From NCBI GenBank assembly GCA_030635025.1, contig DAOVZQ010000239.1:1-5114 (forward strand): 5,114 nt of DNA, in the 5' to 3' direction. The translations under genes were made by a program, and so were the position numbers. Origin of the DNA: a bacterium. GTDB lineage: Bacteria; Krumholzibacteriota; Krumholzibacteriia; LZORAL124-64-63. Positions 1 through 5,114 of the stretch are shown here, piece after piece (the stretch's first letter is position 1; each line of letters begins with the position of its first letter). Below the pieces are notes generated by a model. The model had not been told where the DNA came from. It was given only the letters and a program-made list of their open reading frames with translations, and did no database searches.

Positions 1-332
1 ACGAGGTCGAAGCTATCGTCGGGAAAAGGCTTGTTCAGGGCATCGCCACCGACGGGTTGTATGGGCGTGTCGGTTTCGGCGGCGACCTGGGCGGTCAGCG
101 CCAGCGACCCGGGCACGTAATCGATCGTCAAGACTTCGGCGCCGGCCCTGGCCAAGGCAACGGCGTCGCGGCCCGAACCCGCCCCGACCTCAAGGACACG
201 CTTGCCCTTCGGATCTCCCAGGGCGAAAAGCTCGCGCACGATCCGGCCGTCGTTGCCGTAAACGTCTTCGAGACTCAGGCGATCGGCCTCGTCCCAGAAG
301 TCCTGCCAGTGTTGACGTGTCGAGGTTTTCAC
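1..332 (-). CDS. Class I SAM-dependent methyltransferase, N-terminal part (C-terminus beyond the window)
   Basis: About 110 residues are visible and the frame stays open to the window edge. The N-terminus (KTSTRQHWQDFWDEADRLS) is followed by motif I of the Rossmann-fold methyltransferases, VLEVGAGSGRD at residues 46-56. Next comes a second strand ending in an acidic residue (VLTIDY, D71), which normally holds the SAM ribose. Then GGDAL at 96-100 (adenine-binding position) leads into the hallmark FPDDSFDL at 103-110. This supports SAM binding. The substrate is not evident, because substrate-determining parts lie mostly outside the window. The GTG start at 332 overlaps the nusB stop as GTGA, so the gene is probably co-translated as the last visible member of the rib-nusB operon. 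No ATG competes as start. A purine-rich GGGGGAG lies about 11 nt upstream. Confidence is high for the fold and low for any specific function. Confidence 0.88.
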   Translation of the reverse strand, partial: MKTSTRQHWQDFWDEADRLSLEDVYGNDGRIVRELFALGDPKGKRVLEVGAGSGRDAVALARAGAEVLTIDYVPGSLALTAQVAAETDTPIQPVGGDALNKPFPDDSFDL

Positions 333-773
333 GATGGATCGGTCTCCCCCGGTTCCTTCGGCTCCGCCGGACGGGCGATCCGCGCCGCGCGGTCCATCAG
401 GCCGTTGATGAACTTGACCGTGCCCTCGTCGCCGTACAGGCGGGCGAGTTCGCAGGCCTCGTTCAACACAACGTTGACGGGCACGTCGAGGGAATAGCGC
501 AGCTCGGCCATGGCCAGGCGGCAGATGGCGCGCTCAACCTGTCCGACCCGCGAGGGATCCCAGTTCTCCAGCAGGGCGTCTAGACCGTTGTCCAGATCCG
601 CCCGGTTGCGTGCGATCAGATCGGCCAGGGGGGCGCACGAAATCGGCCGTCTCGGCCGAGGCGTCCCGTCGCTCGAGCTGATCATCGACACAATCCTGCA
701 GATCGCCGCCGCCCACCGATGAGGCGTAGATGGCCTGGACCAGCAGTTCGCGTCCCTTGCGTCGTTTTCCCAA
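329..773 (-). CDS. nusB: NusB transcription antitermination factor, interrupted by an apparent +1 frameshift
   Basis: NusB pairs with NusE (ribosomal protein S10) on boxA RNA to support antitermination, chiefly of rRNA operons. The reading frame comes in two parts. Residues 1-47, from a TTG at 773, start MGKRRKGRELLVQAIYAS, the typical NusB first helix. The rest is in another frame and carries the family signatures VGQVERAICRLAMAELRY, VPVNVVLNEACELARLYG and VKFINGLMDRAA. The switch falls in a run of six C (628-633 on the plus strand as G). Dropping one C gives a single 147-residue protein, close to the roughly 140-150 normal for NusB. As written, translation would stop at 534 after 79 residues. 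A Shine-Dalgarno AAGGG at 785-781 lies 7 nt before the TTG, inside the end of ribH. The frameshift is more likely a sequencing or assembly indel than decay, since both halves are well conserved. Confidence 0.9.
628..633 (-). other. Frameshift site in nusB: run of six C
   Basis: Upstream of this homopolymer the NusB frame reads ETADFVRP. Downstream, the family-like sequence LADLIARNRADLD is in the next frame. The total span of 445 nt is 3n+1, so one extra base explains the break. Five C at this place would restore the gene. A homopolymer is the expected position for a read-level indel or polymerase slippage. Confidence 0.8.
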
Positions 774-777
774 GACC

Positions 778-1251
778 CTACCCTTCGTCGATCGTTTGCC
801 AGAGATCGATCATCTCCAGAGCGGTCATGGCCGCATCGAACCCCTTGTTGCCGGCCTTGGTTCCCGCCCGTTCGATGGCCTGCTCCAGGGTGTCGGCGGT
901 AATGATGCCGTAGGCCACCGGTACGTCGGCGTCCATGCTGACCTGGGCGATACCTTTGGTGACCTCGGAGGCGATGTACGCGAAGTGCGGCGTGTCGCCC
1001 TGGATCAGGCACCCCAGGCAGACGACCGCGGCATAGCGCTTGGTTTCCACCAGACGCTTGGCGGCCATGGGGATCTCGAAGGCACCCGGCACCCACGCCG
1101 TATCGACGTTCGCCACGTCCACGCCGTGGCGACGCAGGCAGTCCACCGCGCCGTCGACCAGTTCGCCCACTATGAAGTCGTTGAATCGGCTGGCCACGAT
1201 CGCGATCTTGTGATCGCCCGCCGTGAAATCGCCGGTGAAGGTCTTGCCCAT
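778..1251 (-). CDS. ribH: 6,7-dimethyl-8-ribityllumazine synthase
   Basis: RibH condenses 5-amino-6-ribitylamino-uracil with 3,4-dihydroxy-2-butanone 4-phosphate to give lumazine, the penultimate riboflavin step. It usually assembles into a cytosolic pentamer or 60-subunit capsid. The 157 residues match the usual length of about 150-160. Family motifs are in order: ASRFN near residue 21 (pyrimidine stacking Phe), WVPGAFEIP near 53, GDTPHF near 85 with the catalytic His at 89, and TLEQAIERAGTKAGNKG near 121, whose Arg-Ala-Gly and Lys bind the phosphate. Nothing essential is missing. A GTG at 1254 would add one residue, but AAGGAG at 1264-1259 lies 7 nt from the ATG at 1251 and only 4 nt from the GTG, so I prefer the ATG. 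It overlaps the ribBA stop as TGATG, implying translational coupling. nusB starts 4 nt after its TAG. Confidence 0.97.
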   Translation of the reverse strand: MGKTFTGDFTAGDHKIAIVASRFNDFIVGELVDGAVDCLRRHGVDVANVDTAWVPGAFEIPMAAKRLVETKRYAAVVCLGCLIQGDTPHFAYIASEVTKGIAQVSMDADVPVAYGIITADTLEQAIERAGTKAGNKGFDAAMTALEMIDLWQTIDEG

Positions 1252-2507
1252 CACTTCTCTCCTTCGGCCAGGGTTTGGCCGGCGTCTCTGCCTTCCAGAT
1301 GGTCGAGCAGATGACCCAGCTTGTCCTTCTTGGTCTTCAGATATTTCAGGTTCTTCTCGTTCGGCGTCATTTCGAGCGGCACACGCGTGGACAGTTCGAG
1401 GCCGTAGCCTTCGAGTCCCACGAGCTTGCGCGGATTGTTGGTCATCAGCTTCAGGCGACGCACACCCAGGTCGCGCAGGATCTGGGCGCCGATACCGTAG
1501 TCGCGCAGGTCGTCGTCGAAGCCCAGGCGGTGATTGGCCTCCACCGTATCGGCACCCTCGTCCTGCAGTTTATAGGCCTTGAGCTTGTTGATCAGGCCGA
1601 TGCCGCGGCCCTCCTGTCGCATGTACAGTAAAACACCCTCGCCGATACGCGCGATGGCCATCATGGCGGCTTCCAGTTGCTCGCCGCAGTCGCAGCGCAG
1701 CGAGTGGAACAGATCCCCGGTCAGACACTCGGAGTGGACGCGCACCAGGGTGGGTCGCTCGGGATCGGGCTCGCCCATGACCATGGCCACGTGTTGGGCG
1801 TCGTCCACCGAGGTGGTGTAGGCCACCAGCCGGAAGTCGCCGAATCGTGTGGGCATCGGAACTTCAGCCGCACGCGTCACCAGCTTCTCGTGGGCACGAC
1901 GGTAGGCGATCAGGTCGGCAATGGATACCAGCTTCAGACCGAAACGATCGGCTATCTTGCGCAGCTTGGGCAGACGGGCCATGGACCCGTCGTCATCCAT
2001 GATCTCGCAGAGGACGCCGGCGGGATGCAGACCGGCCAGGGTGCAGAAGTCCACCACGGCCTCCGTGTGCCCGGCGCGCTTGAGTACGCCGCCGGCCATG
2101 GCTTCCAGGGGGAAGATGTGTCCCGGACGGACCAGGTCATGAGCGATCGCCTCGGGGTCCGCGAGGATCTTGATGGTACGGGCGCGGTCCTGGGCCGAGA
2201 TGCCGGTCGTGACGCCCTCGGCCGCGTCCACCGACACCGTGAAGTGGGTGAGCATGCGGGCCTCGTTGCGCGCCACCATGGGCGGCAGGTCGAGGTCACG
2301 GGCCTGCTCGCCGGTCACCGATGCGCAGATCAGGCCGCGGCCCTCCTTGGTGATGAAGTTCACGGCTTCGGGCGTGACGCACTCCGCCGCCATGATGAAG
2401 TCACCCTCGTTCTCGCGGTCCTCGTCATCGACCACGACCACGATCTCGCCGGCGCGAATGGCGGCGATGGCTTCATCGATGGTGTCGAGCTTGACGTTGT
2501 CGGTCAT
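1251..2507 (-). CDS. ribBA: Bifunctional 3,4-dihydroxy-2-butanone-4-phosphate synthase / GTP cyclohydrolase II
   Basis: This two-domain enzyme supplies both precursors of the pathway. The N-terminal RibB half (about residues 5-205) converts ribulose 5-phosphate to dihydroxybutanone phosphate plus formate. It shows the acidic Mg-binding loop DDEDRENEGD at 27-36, EGVTTGIS near 97, RPGHIFPL near 127, HTEA at 147-150 and the glutamate of LCEIM at 168. The C-terminal RibA half (about 206-405) opens GTP. It has the zinc ligands Cys261, Cys272 and Cys274, RQEGRGIG at 297-304, the Tyr of KAYKLQD at 312, LRDYGIG at 334-340 and TNNPRK at 356-361. Both active sites look intact, unlike some RibBA proteins with a degenerate half. 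Its 418 residues are normal for the fusion. Two ATGs are adjacent (2510 and 2507). GGAG at 2516-2513 is 5 nt from the second and 2 nt from the first, so 2507 is preferred. The stop overlaps ribH. Confidence 0.96.
   Translation of the reverse strand: MTDNVKLDTIDEAIAAIRAGEIVVVVDDEDRENEGDFIMAAECVTPEAVNFITKEGRGLICASVTGEQARDLDLPPMVARNEARMLTHFTVSVDAAEGVTTGISAQDRARTIKILADPEAIAHDLVRPGHIFPLEAMAGGVLKRAGHTEAVVDFCTLAGLHPAGVLCEIMDDDGSMARLPKLRKIADRFGLKLVSIADLIAYRRAHEKLVTRAAEVPMPTRFGDFRLVAYTTSVDDAQHVAMVMGEPDPERPTLVRVHSECLTGDLFHSLRCDCGEQLEAAMMAIARIGEGVLLYMRQEGRGIGLINKLKAYKLQDEGADTVEANHRLGFDDDLRDYGIGAQILRDLGVRRLKLMTNNPRKLVGLEGYGLELSTRVPLEMTPNEKNLKYLKTKKDKLGHLLDHLEGRDAGQTLAEGEK
1259..1264 (-). promoter_or_regulatory. 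Ribosome binding site of ribH
   Basis: AAGGAG sits inside the last codons of ribBA, 7 nt before the ATG at 1251. Its spacing decides between two adjacent candidate starts (GTG at 1254, ATG at 1251) in favour of the ATG. Confidence 0.8.
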
Positions 2508-2510
2508 CAT

Positions 2511-2516
2511 CTCTCC
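2511..2516 (-). promoter_or_regulatory. Ribosome binding site of ribBA
   Basis: GGAGAG lies in the roughly 20-nt gap after the ribE stop, just before tandem ATG codons. The GGAG core is 5 nt from the ATG at 2507 and only 2 nt from the ATG at 2510, favouring the inner start. Confidence 0.65.
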
Positions 2517-2527
2517 ATTCGAAATGG

Positions 2528-3208
2528 TCAACGTCCGCGGCGGCGACGCCAGCCACGGGTCAGAATGCGATCGAGTGTCAGGGAATCGGATTGTTTCACG
2601 CCCGCGGTGGCGCCGGTCCGGGCCAGGGCTTCGCGGCCGGCGCCCTTGGCAAGGACGTCCGCCTCCAGGTTCACACGCTCACCCCTGCGGAGTTCGCCGA
2701 AGCGCGTTTCCGCCAGGGTGTGCGGAATGAGATTCACGGTAAACTCGCCCCGTGACGGTTTCGCGTCCAGGGTGAGGCTGACGCCGTTGACGGCCACCGA
2801 GCCCTTGGGCAACATCCAGCCGGACAGGTCATGGGGATAGGCAACGGTCAACCAGAGCTGCTCGCCGAGTCGTCGCGTCTGCGCGATGGTACCCACGCCG
2901 TCCACGTGTCCCAGGACCAGATGTCCGCCTAGGCGATCGCCCGCGCGCAGGGCCGGTTCCAGATGGACGCGGCGACCGGCACGCCAACCGCCCACCGTGG
3001 TCACGCGCAGCGTCTCGGACACGGCGTCGACGGTGACGAAATCACCGGCCAGGCCCGTGACGGTCAGACAGACGCCGTCGGTGGCGAGGCTGTCTCCAAG
3101 GGCGAGATCGGCGGCGCAAAGAGGCGCGCGCAGGGTAAGGTGCGTGATGTCGCCGCCGCGTCGCAGCGATTTCACGGTTCCGATTTCGCGCACCAGTCCG
3201 GTAAACAT
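2528..3208 (-). CDS. ribE: Riboflavin synthase (alpha subunit)
   Basis: RibE dismutates two molecules of 6,7-dimethyl-8-ribityllumazine to riboflavin and the pyrimidine precursor, as a cytosolic homotrimer. The 226 residues show the internal duplication of two lumazine-binding barrels. The first barrel starts with MFTGLV and has GDSLATDGVCLTV at 38-50. The second starts with LGGHLVLGHVDGVG at 93-106, with GSVAVNGVSLTL at 136-147 and NLIPHTLAETRFG at 159-171. A linker carries the family-typical VNLEADVLAK at 179-188. The last 35 or so residues end in a basic WRRRRGR tail that makes the protein slightly longer than the common 200-220. The ATG at 3208 overlaps the ribD stop as TGATG. A longer frame upstream is only the antisense-free overlap with ribD and lacks family sequence. 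The MFTG start is near-invariant in this family, so the start is secure. Confidence 0.96.
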   Translation of the reverse strand: MFTGLVREIGTVKSLRRGGDITHLTLRAPLCAADLALGDSLATDGVCLTVTGLAGDFVTVDAVSETLRVTTVGGWRAGRRVHLEPALRAGDRLGGHLVLGHVDGVGTIAQTRRLGEQLWLTVAYPHDLSGWMLPKGSVAVNGVSLTLDAKPSRGEFTVNLIPHTLAETRFGELRRGERVNLEADVLAKGAGREALARTGATAGVKQSDSLTLDRILTRGWRRRRGR

Positions 3209-4344
3209 CAGGCCTCCCCCCTCTGCTCGTTCTCGCCGGTGAGCCGCACACGCGTGGCCGCGAAATCGAGCCGGTCCCAGGTCAGACAGGCGTCGGCGCC
3301 GGCGCGCAGGGCCCGGGTCAGGGTGAAGTCGCGCGACGCAGGCAGAACCGGCACCTCGGGCCAACCCGCCCCGTCGCCGAGAGCCATGGGAGCCACGAAC
3401 TGGATCCAGCGGTCAACGTGGCCGCCCGCCAGCATGGATGCGGCGAGGGTCGGTCCGCCTTCGACCATCAGGACGTTCACGCCGCAGGCTTGGGCACGAG
3501 CCAACAGGTCATCCAGATCCACGCGCCCGTCCCGTTCACGGCAGGACACGACCTCGGCGCCCGGCAGATCGGGAGCGTGCTGTCCGCAGAAGGCTAGGAT
3601 ACCGTCGCGATTCCAGTCGAGGACCTGGGTCAGGGACGTATCGACGCAGGCGGGACGCGGCTCGGCCTTGGGCGACGGGGGATCATCGGGTGCATGGCGA
3701 CCGTCCAGCCTGGGATGGTCGGCCCGGACAGTACCGGATCCCACCAGCACCGCATCGCTCCAGCGCCGCAGGCGACCGACCTCGGTCAATGCTTCATCGC
3801 CGGTCAGATAGAACGGCTCTCCCTGCGGGTCGTTGGCCGGCGCAAAGCGTCCGTCCAGGGTCGTCGCGGTCTTGAGCAGGACGAAGGGACGTGTGAAACC
3901 GTCGGTCGCCACGAAGGGCCAGACCAATTCGAGGCAGCCGCGCCCCAGGGCGCCGAGAGTGATGTCGATGCCGGCCGCGCGCACCACATCGAGGCCGCCG
4001 CCGGACACCGCGGGGTTTGGATCGCGCACGCCGACCACCAGCTTCACAATGCCGCTGTCGGCGACGACGGGCGCACAGGCCGGTGTGCGGCCCTGATGAT
4101 TACAGGGCTCGAGCGTCACATAGAGGGTCGCTCCCCGGGCGCGTTCGCCGGCCTCGTCGAGGGCTATGATCTCGGCATGACGGGTCCCCGGTCCGCGATG
4201 CGCTCCCCGCCCGACGATCTCACCGTCGCGCACGACCACCGCGCCCACCGGCGGGTTGGGCCAGGGGCGATCGGCCAGATCCTGCGCCGTCTTGTGGGCG
4301 ATGGACATGAACCGGGTATCGGAGACGCTGAACGCCATCGTCAT
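3208..4344 (-). CDS. ribD: Bifunctional diaminohydroxyphosphoribosylaminopyrimidine deaminase / 5-amino-6-(5-phosphoribosylamino)uracil reductase
   Basis: RibD carries out the second and third steps of the pyrimidine branch: zinc-dependent deamination, then NADPH-dependent reduction of the ribosyl side chain. Positions refer to the ATG at 4344 (378 residues; family usually about 360-380). The deaminase domain (about 1-145) has PNPPVGAVVV near 29, HAE at 56-58 and the zinc motif PCNHQGRTPAC with Cys81 and Cys90. The reductase domain (about 150-370) has RPFVLLKTATTLDGR near 152, GSGTVRADHPRL at 202-213 and the nucleotide-binding EGGPTL at 295-300. Both halves appear functional. The exact start is uncertain: ATGs at 4353, 4344 and 4338 are possible and none has a clear Shine-Dalgarno. 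A TTG at 4422 is open in frame but lies in the riboswitch P1 helix and would add residues unlike the family. It is the first gene of the FMN-regulated operon. Confidence 0.95.
   Translation of the reverse strand: MTMAFSVSDTRFMSIAHKTAQDLADRPWPNPPVGAVVVRDGEIVGRGAHRGPGTRHAEIIALDEAGERARGATLYVTLEPCNHQGRTPACAPVVADSGIVKLVVGVRDPNPAVSGGGLDVVRAAGIDITLGALGRGCLELVWPFVATDGFTRPFVLLKTATTLDGRFAPANDPQGEPFYLTGDEALTEVGRLRRWSDAVLVGSGTVRADHPRLDGRHAPDDPPSPKAEPRPACVDTSLTQVLDWNRDGILAFCGQHAPDLPGAEVVSCRERDGRVDLDDLLARAQACGVNVLMVEGGPTLAASMLAGGHVDRWIQFVAPMALGDGAGWPEVPVLPASRDFTLTRALRAGADACLTWDRLDFAATRVRLTGENEQRGEA
3213..3221 (-). promoter_or_regulatory. Ribosome binding site of ribE
   Basis: GGGGGGAGG lies within the final codons of ribD. 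The GGAGG core is 4 nt from the ribE ATG, a strong but closely spaced site. With the TGATG overlap it suggests that ribosomes finishing ribD reinitiate on ribE. Confidence 0.7.
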
Positions 4345-4420
4345 GGAACCCATCGGTGTTTCGGAGGGGAGCAACAGGAAGGCGCGTCGCCGGATATGAT
4401 CCGACGTACGCGTAACTCCC
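4345..4420 (-). promoter_or_regulatory. Leader between FMN riboswitch and ribD, possible expression platform
   Basis: About 76 nt separate the aptamer from the preferred ribD ATG. It holds a small hairpin, CGGAT-CAT-ATCCG, and then a pyrimidine-rich element CTCCCCTCC (4371-4363). The latter can pair with GGATGGGAG (4434-4426), the conserved 3' end of the aptamer, at 8 of 9 positions. No run of U follows either helix and no normal Shine-Dalgarno precedes the ATGs. A switch between aptamer folding and this alternative pairing is my inference only. Confidence 0.4.
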
Positions 4421-4545
4421 AACTTCTCCCATCCAGACTATGACTGTCGGCTCCGGAGTTTCACCGAATCGGCCGATCCGACACCAGGTCGGAAAGGTTC
4501 GCGGGCTTTGACCGCCGGTGGGGACTTTCACCCCGCCCTGAAGTT
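4421..4545 (-). ncRNA. FMN riboswitch (RFN element)
   Basis: This is the FMN-sensing aptamer in the ribD leader. P1 forms between AACTTC (4545-4540) and GAAGTT (4426-4421), a perfect 6-bp helix. In order, the conserved RFN blocks are present: AGGGCGGGGTGAAAGTCCCC, ACCGGCGGT, AAAGCCCGCGA, a variable arm with the stem CCGAC/GTCGG, GATTCGGTGAAACTCCGGAG, CCGACAGT, ATAGTCTGGATG and GGGAGAAG. This is an essentially canonical match, upstream of a riboflavin operon as expected. FMN binding would lower expression of the operon. The expression platform is not obvious: no U-tract follows, so control of translation or a Rho-type mechanism is more plausible than an intrinsic terminator. Confidence 0.98.
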
Positions 4546-4556
4546 GTGAGCGATCA

Positions 4557-4578
4557 ACGCGGTTTTTCGAGTCCGCGT
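4557..4578 (-). other. Small hairpin at the predicted 5' end of the rib transcript
   Basis: ACGCGG and CCGCGT form a perfect 6-bp stem around a 10-nt loop (ACTCGAAAAA on the minus strand). It starts a few nucleotides after the predicted transcription start and ends 11 nt before the riboswitch. No T-run follows on either strand, so it is not an intrinsic terminator. A 5'-protective or insulating stem is possible, as is chance. Confidence 0.35.
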
Positions 4579-4588
4579 CATCAGGAAA

Positions 4589-4617
4589 AACGTATATGGC
4601 GGTCACGGGCGTGTCAA
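4589..4617 (-). promoter_or_regulatory. Predicted sigma70-type promoter of the rib operon
   Basis: A perfect -35 box TTGACA (4617-4612) is followed after 17 nt by TACGTT (4594-4589), which keeps the T, A and final T of the -10 consensus. An alternative TATACG at 15-nt spacing overlaps it. Transcription would begin near 4582, giving a leader of about 37 nt before the riboswitch. The site lies in the 148-nt gap after ftsY and points into ribD, as expected for an independently regulated operon. Confidence 0.65.
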
Positions 4618-4693
4618 GGACGCGTCCGCTACGGACCGGGGCTGGGGCCGACCTGTGAGTTTTTACTGAAGAATGACGTCTACCCGGATGGGA

Positions 4694-5074
4694 CTATTGA
4701 TCTTCTGAGAACAACGCTTTCGAGAATTCCTCGGGATCGAACACGGCCAAGTCCTCGACCGTCTCCCCCACGCCCACGTACTTGACGGGCAGGCCCAGGG
4801 TCTCTGCGATGGCCACCACGATGCCGCCCTTGGCAGTGCCATCGAGCTTGGTCAAGACCAGGCCGTCCACCGGCACGGTCTCGGCGAAAACCTTGGCCTG
4901 CTCCAGACCGTTCTGGCCCGTGTTGGCATCGACAACCAGCAGGGTTTCGGGATCGTGGCCGATCTTGCGCCGGATCACGCGGGCCATCTTCCCGAGCTCG
5001 TCCATCAGACTGACCTTTGTATGCAGACGCCCGGCCGTGTCGACGATGACCACGTCGGCGTTGCGCGATTCGGC
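4694..5074 (-). CDS. ftsY: FtsY, signal recognition particle receptor, C-terminal part of the NG GTPase domain
   Basis: FtsY is the membrane-associated GTPase that docks SRP-ribosome complexes at the translocon. The 126 visible residues are the end of its G domain. They include VVIVDTAGRLHTK with G3 DTAGR at 12-16, LLVVDANTGQN near 45, G4 TKLDG at 75-79 followed by TAKGG, the closing-loop GVGE at 101-104, and the terminal FDPEEF helix. The HTKVSLMDEL and ANTGQN features fit FtsY better than Ffh, and there is no M domain after the GTPase, which also excludes Ffh. The N-terminal A and N domains, the P-loop and the start are missing. At 5074 the frame runs into an inverted copy of its own sequence and meets a TGA at 5089-5087, so the true upstream sequence is not represented here. 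No clear terminator follows the TAG. A GTCCG-TAG-CGGAC hairpin at 4636-4624 lacks a T-run. Confidence 0.93.
   Translation of the reverse strand, partial: AESRNADVVIVDTAGRLHTKVSLMDELGKMARVIRRKIGHDPETLLVVDANTGQNGLEQAKVFAETVPVDGLVLTKLDGTAKGGIVVAIAETLGLPVKYVGVGETVEDLAVFDPEEFSKALFSEDQ
4986..5026 (+). repeat. Inverted repeat, left arm (inside ftsY)
   Basis: These 41 nt are genuine ftsY coding sequence (encoding about LHTKVSLMDELGK on the minus strand). They are the exact reverse complement of 5074-5114. The first mismatch is at 5027 against 5073, with a 47-nt spacer between the arms. Confidence 0.95.
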
Positions 5075-5114
5075 TGCATACAAAGGTCAGTCTGATGGAC
5101 GAGCTCGGGAAGAT
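5074..5114 (-). repeat. Inverted repeat, right arm at the window end, likely artefactual
   Basis: This is a perfect 41-nt reverse-complement copy of 4986-5026 reaching the last base of the window. It replaces the expected upstream ftsY sequence and introduces a stop at 5089-5087. Because the copy carries ftsY coding sequence in the wrong orientation and ends exactly at the window edge, a fold-back chimera from amplification or assembly is the simplest reading. Confidence 0.9.

Noticed and set aside
774..1096. Upstream part of the minus-strand frame that continues into the second half of nusB
   Set aside because: This stretch overlaps ribH in another frame and has no family similarity. Only the part below about 632 is real NusB sequence.
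1677..2840. Long plus-strand open frame of 387 codons opposite ribBA and ribE
   Set aside because: It is antisense to two well recognised genes, its translation resembles no family and is rich in His, Gly, Arg and Val. Such shadows are expected in GC-rich DNA with strong third-position bias.
2963..4443. Plus-strand open frames of 282 and 249 codons opposite ribD and its leader
   Set aside because: They are antisense shadows of ribD with Arg/Ser/Pro-rich low-information translations and no recognisable motif. One crosses the riboswitch.
4624..4636. GTCCG-loop-CGGAC hairpin downstream of ftsY as a possible terminator
   Set aside because: The stem is only 5 bp with a 3-nt loop and no T-run follows on the minus strand, so an intrinsic terminator is not supported.
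4986..5114. Inverted repeat as terminal repeats of a small mobile element
   Set aside because: The arms are ftsY coding sequence, the 47-nt spacer is also ftsY, and there is no transposase or target duplication.
1..5114. Search for CRISPR array, tRNA, rRNA, phage or defence genes
   Set aside because: No direct-repeat array, tRNA-like cloverleaf, rRNA segment or such protein is seen. The window is fully explained by housekeeping genes, the rib leader and the terminal repeat.

Overview
This is a high-GC (roughly 60-65% by eye) bacterial window. Every gene I can support lies on the minus strand, so it reads from right to left. The core is a complete riboflavin biosynthesis operon: FMN riboswitch, ribD, ribE, ribBA, ribH, nusB. 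It is followed by a translationally coupled SAM-dependent methyltransferase, which is cut by the left edge. To the right of the operon is the C-terminal end of ftsY, the signal recognition particle receptor. The fused RibBA, separate RibE and RibH, an RFN leader and nusB as operon neighbour are widespread in Gram-negative bacteria and related phyla. I cannot assign a phylum from this alone. There is no sign of recent transfer or mobile DNA.

Layout from right to left: 5114-5074 is a 41-nt segment that is the exact reverse complement of 4986-5026. It breaks the ftsY frame and looks like an amplification or assembly artefact at a sequence end. 5074-4694 is the C-terminal 126 residues of FtsY. 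4693-4546 is intergenic and holds a good sigma70-like promoter (TTGACA, 17 nt, TACGTT) pointing into the rib operon. 4545-4421 is a canonical FMN riboswitch. 4420-4345 is a leader with no clear Shine-Dalgarno. 4344-3208 is ribD, 3208-2528 ribE, 2507-1251 ribBA, 1251-778 ribH, 773-329 nusB (one apparent 1-nt frameshift at a run of six C) and 332-1 the methyltransferase.

The four enzymes cover the dedicated riboflavin pathway from GTP and ribulose 5-phosphate. RibBA makes both the pyrimidine precursor (GTP cyclohydrolase II half) and 3,4-dihydroxy-2-butanone 4-phosphate (RibB half). RibD deaminates and reduces the pyrimidine, RibH condenses the two branches to lumazine, and RibE dismutates lumazine to riboflavin. 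The dephosphorylation step between RibD and RibH is not encoded here, as is usual. FMN binding to the leader would give end-product feedback on the operon. Genes are packed tightly: ribD/ribE and ribBA/ribH overlap as TGATG, nusB and the methyltransferase overlap as GTGA, and the other gaps are 4 and about 20 nt. This indicates one transcript with translational coupling.

I found no undescribed system. The points worth checking are the terminal inverted repeat, the nusB frameshift, and the unusual riboswitch-to-ribD leader, where a CU-rich element can pair with the conserved 3' end of the aptamer.
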